A DNA stretch of 29,879 nucleotides from Pseudomonadaceae bacterium UBA836 (GTDB taxonomy: Bacteria; Pseudomonadota; Gammaproteobacteria; Pseudomonadales; Pseudomonadaceae). Position 1 is the first letter of the stretch. Each line of letters starts with the position of its first letter. Of the stretch, positions 8,710 through 14,843 are shown one piece after another. The notes under the pieces were generated by a model. The model made no database searches. It was not told where the DNA came from and saw only the letters and a list, made by a program, of their open reading frames with translations. The translations under genes and the position numbers were made by a program. The stretch is taken from the NCBI GenBank assembly GCA_002296055.1, contig DBHE01000046.1, forward strand, positions 1-29,879. The letters run 5' to 3'.

Positions 8710-10692
8710 TCAGGGGAAGTAGTTCAGCAACCCCTCCTGGGCCTGCATGTCATAGTCCATCAGAAGGAACTCTTCACCCGCGTTGCTGTACGCCGGCCAA
8801 GTAATTGCCTCGGTGGATGGGTTGCCGGTTTTGGCGAACTGCGCCCACAGGGCCATGCTGTCGTTGGCGATGGATTCGTCAATGGCACCCCAGCCGGGCA
8901 AGTTGTCTGCGTAGGTGGCTGGGCTGGCGTTGGGCAGGCCGGTGAGCCCAAGGATGTAGTGGCTGTAGTAGGTGTCTGGGTAGCCGAACACGGAGGTCAG
9001 ATCGATACCATGGTAGGCGCCAACGCCCCGGTTGGCCCAGTTTTCCGGCACGTGGTCGTAGACGTAGGCAAACACATCCGACTCGTGGGTTTCCTGCAGG
9101 AAGGGCAGGTACCACTTCAGCCCCTCCTTGACCCACGCGGCGTCGCCGCTGGGGGTGCCGATAATAAGCGGCACGTCGTTGTGAAAGCCGTTGGTGCGGA
9201 TATCACTCTCGACGTACCAGCCATCAACATTGGGTTTGAAGAAATCGACGCCGTAGGCACCGGCAACGCTCGCCAGGGTTTCCCAGGGCACTTCACGCAT
9301 GGCGCCGATGACATCGTCCTCGTTCTGCAGGCCAAGGCGCTGGGACAGCGAAACGCCGCCAGCCTCTTCCTGTTCCAGGGTGTTGTAGATCGGGCGAATG
9401 GTGTCCGTCGGTGGTGGCGCAGCGCTCATGATGATGGCGCGATCGAACAAGCCTTCGGCCAGCGGTGAGTTGAGCAGCGAGATGACCTTCAGCCCACCGC
9501 CGGACTGGCCGAAAATGGTGACATTGTTTGGGTCGCCACCAAACTCGGCGATGTTGTCACGCACCCACTCCAGCGCGGCAATCTGGTCAAGCTGTGAGTA
9601 GTTGCCCGATGACTGGTATTCGGACTCGGCTGTGAGCTGCGGGTGAGCCATGTAGCCAAAGGCGCCAAGCCGGTGGTTGACGGTCACCACAATAACCCCT
9701 TCGCTGGGTAATGCCGTGTGGTTGTAGGACAGGCTGTTGGAGGTGAGGATGGCGTAACCGCCGCCATGTAGCCAGAGCATGACTGGCAGCGCCTCACCGT
9801 CATAACCCTTGGGCACGACCACATTCAGGTACAGGCAGTCTTCGCTCATGCTGCCCTTGCCGTAGGCCTCAAGATACGACGGCTGCGCGCACTGGTCTGC
9901 CCAGTCGGTAGCCTGGCGGACACCCTCCCAGCTATCGGGCGCAACGGGTGGTTTCCAGCGCAACTCTGCCACCGGCGGTTTGGCGTAGGGGATGCCGTAC
10001 CAGGCCCAGGCATCTTCATCCGGTGAGAAGCCTTCGACGTCGCCGTACTCGGTGGAAACAACGCGACGCTCGCTGAGGGTGCGCTCCAGATGCGCCTGTG
10101 CGTCCGCTGCGCTACGCAGTTTACGCGGGCGCGGGTCGCTTTCGGTAAAGACCGGCGGCTCGGCAGCGTTGAGGTCCGTCAACAGGGACTGAATAGCCGC
10201 GCTGCTGGCAAAGCTGGCCGGGTCCTGATCCAGCACGATGGAGCTGGACCAGACGGACACCGCATCGGCGATGGCAGTTGATATCTGAATGCCGTTATTG
10301 AGGTTGCGGTCGGCATCCAGGCTCTGCAGCAGGATCAGCATGTTGACGACGCTGTTATCTGCGGTGGTCGCGCCTTCCACCAGGTCCAGCGGGCTCAACT
10401 GCTCGGCACCGTTGGCGCTGCCCAGTTCCAGGTCGCCGAGGGTGAACGTCACCGTCTCTCCGTCGCGGTACTGGAAGGTGCCGTCGCTGCCAGTGGTGCC
10501 GTCCTGCGAGGCTGTTTTGTAGCCAAGGCCTGCGACTGGGCTGTCGGTGAAGACGCCGGTGCGGGTGGCAGGGGCTGTGTCGTCATCGCTGTCACTGCCG
10601 CTGTTGCAGCCGCTGATGCCGGCGACGGCGCAGAGTGAGAGTAGATACAGGGCTTTTTTCAGCGGACTGTGCTGAAAACCGGGCTTGTTCAT
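8710..10692 (-). CDS. Type B carboxylesterase lipoprotein with extra N-terminal domain
   Basis: Predicted lipid-anchored esterase of 660 residues acting at the cell surface or in the periplasm; the substrate is unknown. A lipoprotein signal ends in ISGC (Cys29) and is followed by an Asp/Ser-rich linker. Residues about 45-150 form a separate domain with GVFTDSPVAGL and a G-x-F-x-Y-x-x-G-E-x-V-T-F pattern seen in marine bacterial lipoproteins. The carboxylesterase domain (about 210-650) has the SEDCLYLN signature (283-290), oxyanion-hole HGGG (309-312), nucleophile Ser397 in FGQSGGG and His561 in YHGIDL. The acid residue is probably Asp517, where many relatives have Glu. ATG 10692 has AGGTGG 4 nt upstream and gives a proper signal; the longer frame from 10734 buries it. 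Family members include hydrolases of diverse esters, even polyurethane, so activity should be tested rather than assumed. Confidence 0.9.
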   Translation of the reverse strand: MNKPGFQHSPLKKALYLLSLCAVAGISGCNSGSDSDDDTAPATRTGVFTDSPVAGLGYKTASQDGTTGSDGTFQYRDGETVTFTLGDLELGSANGAEQLSPLDLVEGATTADNSVVNMLILLQSLDADRNLNNGIQISTAIADAVSVWSSSIVLDQDPASFASSAAIQSLLTDLNAAEPPVFTESDPRPRKLRSAADAQAHLERTLSERRVVSTEYGDVEGFSPDEDAWAWYGIPYAKPPVAELRWKPPVAPDSWEGVRQATDWADQCAQPSYLEAYGKGSMSEDCLYLNVVVPKGYDGEALPVMLWLHGGGYAILTSNSLSYNHTALPSEGVIVVTVNHRLGAFGYMAHPQLTAESEYQSSGNYSQLDQIAALEWVRDNIAEFGGDPNNVTIFGQSGGGLKVISLLNSPLAEGLFDRAIIMSAAPPPTDTIRPIYNTLEQEEAGGVSLSQRLGLQNEDDVIGAMREVPWETLASVAGAYGVDFFKPNVDGWYVESDIRTNGFHNDVPLIIGTPSGDAAWVKEGLKWYLPFLQETHESDVFAYVYDHVPENWANRGVGAYHGIDLTSVFGYPDTYYSHYILGLTGLPNASPATYADNLPGWGAIDESIANDSMALWAQFAKTGNPSTEAITWPAYSNAGEEFLLMDYDMQAQEGLLNYFP

Positions 10693-11319
10693 ATACCACC
10701 TGTTTTTTATTGAGTGCGTTGGTGCCTGACTCACCTGCGTGGCGGTTTGCTGGCCGCCAGTGCCGGAGGTTGCATGCGAGTCATCGCAATCAGGTTAGGG
10801 CACCTGGATAGGGTGTGACAGCTGGATTGAATATTCATTCATATCGCTCGCCAGGGGTATGAGACAGCGAAGGTCCGCGCGCAAATCCTAAGTTGTGACC
10901 GATCAGTCATGCCGCTTTGGCACGCTTATCCGCCAGCAAGGCGGTTGCTACAAACAGGCGGGCTGGGGGCGTGGATGGGTGATGGCGGGTGTTCTGGCGA
11001 TGAAATTGACGCGCGGCTGATACCTTTGCTGGAGGCGTCAAAGCCCGTATCCCGTTTCGGGTGTGAGACGATTATGCGTTTTGATTGTGCTCGGTTTTTT
11101 TCTGATATTGCTACGTATTCATGGGGATTATGCCGATGTGTGGCAATGGATGAAGAGCCTGTTTTGCAGGCGACAGCGCCTTATATGGTTGGCCCATCAC
11201 GCCGTCAACGAGTGGGCGGATAGGCGCAGCTGGAAGGCGTGCGCTGGCCGCAGTGGGGACTCTGATTGAAGCCACCACGCCACACAGCAGGCCGGGCAGC
11301 CTGCCGCGGGACGCTGAGG
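10693..11319. other. Gene-poor interval of about 630 bp
   Basis: No recognised gene. It holds the esterase promoter, a perfect palindrome TGAATATTCA (10828-10837) and the TetR-type site at 10896-10909. A 68-codon frame on + (11063-11269, GTG start) has a hydrophobic N-terminus and a basic tail, but no ribosome site and unusual codon use, so I do not call it. The hairpin GCAGGC (11287-11292)/GCCTGC (11299-11304) lies just downstream of the pentapeptide gene stop on -. Confidence 0.6.
10896..10909. promoter_or_regulatory. Possible TetR-type operator upstream of the esterase
   Basis: TGACCGATCAGTCA is a near-perfect palindrome (one symmetric pair of mismatches) about 200 bp upstream of the esterase start. 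Its GACC/GGTC-like arms resemble sites bound by TetR-family repressors. No TetR gene is present in the window, so the assignment is by resemblance only. Confidence 0.3.
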
Positions 11320-11985
11320 TTATTCCCAATCCACCGGGCAGGCGGTGCAGTCGGTCATGGTGACGTCCAGGAAAGTACCGTAGTGCAGGCGCGCACCTTC
11401 CAGATTGGCGTCGCTGAGGTTGGCGTGATTGAGCTTGGACTCCTGCAGGTTGGCGTCGCGCAGATCCGCGCCGGCCATGTCGGCCTTGGGTAGCCAAGCC
11501 ATCTCCAGGTTGGCCGCACGCAGGATGGCATTGTGCAGGGTGGCACCGCTGAAGCGGGAGAATTCGAGGTTGGCGCCGGTAAAGTCGGTGCCATTGAAGC
11601 TGGCGCCCTGGGCGGTGAGGTTCCAGGCGCTGGCGCCCATGAAGTTGGCGCCGTCGGCGTTGGCTCCACGCATGGCGGTTTGCTGCAGGCTGGCACGGGC
11701 CAGGTTGGCATTTTGCAGGTTGGCCTGATCCAGCCGGGCCTGATCGAGAATGGCGTGGCGCAGGTCGGCGCCGCTGAGGTTGGCGCCGGTCAGATCTGCC
11801 TTGCGCAGGTCCAGGTGGCGCAGGTCGGCATCGCGCAGATCGGCGCCGGGGCAACTGGTGCCGGGCATCAGCGCGCAGCCGTTGATGTACTGGATATCTT
11901 CTTCAGCCAGGTCGGCGCTTTGGGCCAGCAACTGAGCGCTGCCCAGGGCGAGTAACGTGGCACAGACGAGAGGAAGCTGTTTCAT
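11320..11985 (-). CDS. Secreted pentapeptide-repeat protein
   Basis: A 221-residue protein with a signal peptide (about 1-22), so probably periplasmic. From residue 46 to about 205 it is an unbroken run of pentapeptides of the A(D/N)LXX type: the central hydrophobic residue recurs every fifth position from Leu50 to Phe205, 32 units, enough for about eight coils of a right-handed square beta-helix. Cysteine pairs flank the helix (Cys37 and Cys45; Cys213 and Cys216) and could form disulphide caps. ATG 11985 is preceded by GGAG 8 nt upstream. It starts 48 bp after exaA on the same strand and is probably co-transcribed. As I recall, a pentapeptide gene also sits beside the ethanol dehydrogenase pedE in P. 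putida. No catalytic motif is visible; a scaffold or assembly role is a guess. Confidence 0.9.
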   Translation of the reverse strand: MKQLPLVCATLLALGSAQLLAQSADLAEEDIQYINGCALMPGTSCPGADLRDADLRHLDLRKADLTGANLSGADLRHAILDQARLDQANLQNANLARASLQQTAMRGANADGANFMGASAWNLTAQGASFNGTDFTGANLEFSRFSGATLHNAILRAANLEMAWLPKADMAGADLRDANLQESKLNHANLSDANLEGARLHYGTFLDVTMTDCTACPVDWE

Positions 11986-11998
11986 GTCGGTCTCCAGA

Positions 11999-12023
11999 GC
12001 CCTGCCCGCAGAGCGGGCAGGGC
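11999..12023 (-). terminator. Perfect hairpin between exaA and the pentapeptide gene
   Basis: GCCCTGCCCGC (11999-12009) and GCGGGCAGGGC (12013-12023) form an 11-bp stem with a 3-nt loop. There is no T-tract. In an exaA-pentapeptide transcript it could protect the exaA 3' end or attenuate the downstream gene. Confidence 0.5.
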
Positions 12024-12033
12024 ATGGCAGGGG

Positions 12034-13890
12034 TTACTCGTTGGCCCAGCTGGGCAGTTTGAATACCCAGAAGGAGCCACCCTGGGCGACTGGCTTGGTC
12101 AGCTCAGCCATGTCGCCGCCCCACAGCGGAACCGCGCCGCCGTAGCCGGTGGTGACACCGATGTACTGCTCGCCGTCCTGTTCCCAGGTGATCGGCGGAG
12201 AGATGACGCCGGTACCGGTCTGGAACTCCCACAGCTGCTCGCCGGTTTCGGCGTTGAAGGCCTTGAAGAAGCCGTCGCCAGTGCCGGTGAAGACCAGGTT
12301 GCCGCCGGTAGCCAGTACGCCGGCCCAGAGGGGCAGTGGCTCTTTGTGTTCCCAGGCGATGTTGCCGGTTTGCGGGTCCATGGCGCGCAGGATACCCACG
12401 TGGTCATCAAACATGCGCTTGATGCGGAAGCCCATGCCCAGGTACGCCGAGCCTTTGGTGTAGCTGACCTGCTCGGTCCAGTAGTCCTCTTTCCAGTGGT
12501 TGGCCGGCACGTAGAACAGGCCGGTGTCCTGGCTGTACGCCATGGGGTTCCAGTTCTTGCCACCGAGGAACGGCGGGGAGACCTCAATCGCTTCGCTGCG
12601 CTCCTGACCTTCTTCCAGACGCGGCGGACGTTGCCCTTCGTTCTCGATCGGGCGACCGGTTTCCAGGTCGATGCCGCTGGCCCAGGTGATGTTGTCGACA
12701 AACGGGAAGGCATTCATCAGCTTGCCGTCTTCACGGTTGACCACGTAGAAGAAGCCGTTGCGGTCAGCGTGGGCGGTAGCCGGCACCTTCTCGCCGTCCT
12801 GCTCGTAGTCAAACAGCACCAGCTCGTTGTTGCCGGAGAAGTCCCAGGTGTCATTCGGGGTGTGCTGGTAGAACCACTTGACCTCACCGGTGCTGGGGTC
12901 AACACCGACCTGGCCGGAGGTGTACAGGCTGTCGTAGTCAGCCGGGTCACCGTCTTCCGGTGTGCGCGCCCAGCCATTCCACGGCGCCGGGTTGCCCGCG
13001 CCGATGATGATGGTGTTGGTGGCAGCGTCAAAGCTGGCGCTCTGCCACGGTGCACCGCCGCCCTGACTCCAGGCTTCGACCTTGCCGGTTGGCGAGTTCG
13101 GATCATCCGGCCAGGAGGGCGCCTTGATGTCGCCGGTGGGGGTGCTGTCTTCGCCGTTCAGGCGGCCCATGTGACCCTCTACGAAGGGGCGCATCCAGAC
13201 TTCTTCACCGGTCAGCGGGTCGCGGGCAAACAGCTTGCCGACTACGCCAAATTCGTCACCCGAGGAGCCGTGGATCAGCAGTGCGCGGCCAGTGGTCTGG
13301 TCCTGCACGATGGTCGGCGCGCCGGTCATGGTGTAACCCGCCTTGTGATCGGCAAACTTCTTACGCCAGACAACCTTGCCGGTGTCCTTGTTCAGCGCTA
13401 CAACACTGGCGTCCAGGGTGCCGAAGAACACCAGATCGCCGTAAATGGCGGCGCCGCGGTTGACTACGTCACAGCAGGGGCGGATATCATCGGGCAGGCG
13501 GTGCGAGTAGCTCCACAGGCGGCGGCCGGTTTTGGCATCCAGCGCGAACATGCGCGAGTAGGAGCCGGTGACGTAGATCACCCCGTCGTGAACAATGGCC
13601 TGGGATTCCTGGCCGCGTTGTTTCTCATCGCCAAAGGAGAAGGTCCAGGCCGGGGTCAGCTTGAATACGTTCTCTGCGTTGACCTGGTCCAGCGGGCTAT
13701 AGCGCTGGGCGTTGGTGCCCATGCCGTACATCAGCACGTTATTGGTGGTCATGTGGTCGTTGGCAATGTCGTCCCAGGTGATCGGCGTGGCGGCGGCCGG
13801 ATTGGCGGCCAGGCCGAAGCTGGCGGCAATCACGATGCCCTTGATCGCCTGGCTGATCGGTTTCAGCGAGGAATGTCTTGTTGTTTTCAT
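12034..13890 (-). CDS. exaA: PQQ-dependent ethanol dehydrogenase, calcium type
   Basis: Periplasmic quinoprotein that oxidises ethanol and other primary alcohols to aldehydes and passes electrons to a c-type cytochrome. The 618-residue precursor has a 34-residue signal peptide ending in AAA. Motifs line up with P. aeruginosa ExaA at a constant offset of 34: the adjacent cysteine pair Cys139-Cys140 (RPCCDVV), calcium ligands Glu213 (GDEFG) and Asn300 (GAGNP), and catalytic Asp350 (TWDFSG). The residue two after the catalytic Asp is Ser352, not the Asp that marks lanthanide enzymes (XoxF, PedH), so calcium dependence is expected. Tryptophan-docking blade repeats (AxxxTGxxxW) are visible. No haem motif follows, so it is not a quinohaemoprotein. 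ATG 13890 has AGGAAA upstream; the frame from 13944 is an extension. It is divergent from pedF. Confidence 0.95.
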   Translation of the reverse strand: MKTTRHSSLKPISQAIKGIVIAASFGLAANPAAATPITWDDIANDHMTTNNVLMYGMGTNAQRYSPLDQVNAENVFKLTPAWTFSFGDEKQRGQESQAIVHDGVIYVTGSYSRMFALDAKTGRRLWSYSHRLPDDIRPCCDVVNRGAAIYGDLVFFGTLDASVVALNKDTGKVVWRKKFADHKAGYTMTGAPTIVQDQTTGRALLIHGSSGDEFGVVGKLFARDPLTGEEVWMRPFVEGHMGRLNGEDSTPTGDIKAPSWPDDPNSPTGKVEAWSQGGGAPWQSASFDAATNTIIIGAGNPAPWNGWARTPEDGDPADYDSLYTSGQVGVDPSTGEVKWFYQHTPNDTWDFSGNNELVLFDYEQDGEKVPATAHADRNGFFYVVNREDGKLMNAFPFVDNITWASGIDLETGRPIENEGQRPPRLEEGQERSEAIEVSPPFLGGKNWNPMAYSQDTGLFYVPANHWKEDYWTEQVSYTKGSAYLGMGFRIKRMFDDHVGILRAMDPQTGNIAWEHKEPLPLWAGVLATGGNLVFTGTGDGFFKAFNAETGEQLWEFQTGTGVISPPITWEQDGEQYIGVTTGYGGAVPLWGGDMAELTKPVAQGGSFWVFKLPSWANE

Positions 13891-14258
13891 GGCAGTTTTC
13901 CTGTCGATAGTTGGGGTGTTCAGCGGGGCTGATCCACGGCTCATGGTGGTCGCGTGGCTGTCCCGGTCGATACGGAAAAATGCCCGGAAGCGGCGGGAAG
14001 AGTTCCCGGTTGGCTGGCGCTTGGTAGGGGGTAGGAGGGAGCAGTACTTAGGGCGGAGAAAACCTGATCCAAGAGCCGTGGCGGTTACTTTTGCAAAAGC
14101 GCAAATGCCTCTGCGACGGGCGTTTCAAGGGAGTGCGCGGGGCGTTTCTACTACCAACGAACTAGCCTGCGGCCACCAAAGCAGCATTGGGCGCTGTGGC
14201 GCCGCTACCTACCATGCTCATCGTCAAATCCGTAATGAACGGCCAAGAGGTGAGCAGT
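13891..14258. promoter_or_regulatory. Divergent exaA/pedF control region
   Basis: About 370 bp without a gene. It holds a perfect 12-bp palindrome CTTTTGCAAAAG (14088-14099) and two direct copies of GGGCGTTTC (14118-14126 and 14140-14148) starting 22 bp apart, that is two helical turns. Direct repeats in this phase are a common layout for response-regulator sites. In Pseudomonas this regulon is controlled by LuxR-type regulators such as ErbR/AgmR and ExaE; linking them to these repeats is inference. Confidence 0.5.
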
Positions 14259-14696
14259 ATGAACCATTACAAGAACACACTGAAAATGACCGCGCTGGGC
14301 CTGGCACTGGTCGCCGGTCAGGCGTTTGCCCATGGCAACGTCACCCCTCAGGCGGTCGACACCAAGGGATTGGAAGAGCTGGGCGAGGAGTGGCGCGACA
14401 CCAACCCCTATCGCGAAGGGCACCCCCAGCATGACCTCGCTATCAAGGTAGGCGCCTCAGCCTACAACCAGAACTGCGCGGCCTGTCATGGCCTGGACGG
14501 TATTTCCGGTGGCATCACGCCGGACCTGCGTTACCTGGAGTCCGGTGACTACGGTGATGAGTGGTTCAAGGAGCGCGTGGTCAACGGCGCAGTGCGCGAC
14601 GGCCGAGTTTACATGCCACGCATGGCCGACTTTGTCAGTCAGGAAGCCCTGTGGGCAATTCGTACCTGGCTGGAGAGTGTTGCGGTTGAGCAGTAA
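14259..14696 (+). CDS. pedF: Cytochrome c-550 PedF
   Basis: Periplasmic c-type cytochrome of 145 residues, the expected electron acceptor of the PQQ alcohol dehydrogenase. A signal peptide ends at AFA (about residue 24). The haem motif CAACH is at residues 73-77 and the sixth ligand is probably Met119 or Met122 in YMPRMADF. The mature N-terminus GNVTPQAVDTKGLEELG and the WRDTNPYR segment fit the PedF family. ATG 14259 is chosen over upstream in-frame starts because AGAGGTGA lies 6-8 nt before it and it alone gives a proper signal peptide. It is transcribed away from exaA and ends at its own terminator. Confidence 0.9.
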   Translation: MNHYKNTLKMTALGLALVAGQAFAHGNVTPQAVDTKGLEELGEEWRDTNPYREGHPQHDLAIKVGASAYNQNCAACHGLDGISGGITPDLRYLESGDYGDEWFKERVVNGAVRDGRVYMPRMADFVSQEALWAIRTWLESVAVEQ

Positions 14697-14712
14697 ATTG
14701 AGACGTTGTTCC

Positions 14713-14749
14713 AACAAGCCGGCCACTGCGCCGGCTTTGTTGTTTTTGT
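14713..14749 (+). terminator. Rho-independent terminator of pedF
   Basis: GCCGGC (14718-14723) pairs with GCCGGC (14730-14735) around a 6-nt loop, lengthened by AACAA/TTTGTT flanks and followed by a T-rich run to 14749. It lies 17 nt after the pedF stop and separates pedF from the TonB receptor gene. Confidence 0.9.
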
Positions 14750-14805
14750 TGTGGTGAACATTTTTTTAAAAAAAAGATGAGGAACCTGCAGCGCTGCCCC
14801 GTTTA

Positions 14806-14824
14806 GTGAATGCAAATCAATATC
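14806..14824. promoter_or_regulatory. Fur-box-like site before the TonB transducer gene
   Basis: GTGAATGCAAATCAATATC matches the 19-bp Fur consensus at 14 positions by eye. It ends 19 bp before the receptor start codon and directly before its ribosome site, a position where bound Fur would block expression. Iron control is also what one expects for a receptor with a FecI/FecR pair. Confidence 0.55.
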
Positions 14825-14843
14825 ACTGGAAAGGGAGCGGTAG

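Noticed and set aside
10909..11223. A 104-codon frame on + between the esterase and pentapeptide genes
   Set aside because: No ribosome site, no family pattern and mixed codon use; judged non-coding.
12034..13890. Reading the quinoprotein as a lanthanide XoxF/PedH type
   Set aside because: The marker Asp two residues after the catalytic Asp is Ser352.
12346..13932. A 528-codon open frame on + across exaA
   Set aside because: It is antisense to a gene with every ExaA motif, and its translation shows no family pattern; long shadow frames are usual in GC-rich DNA.
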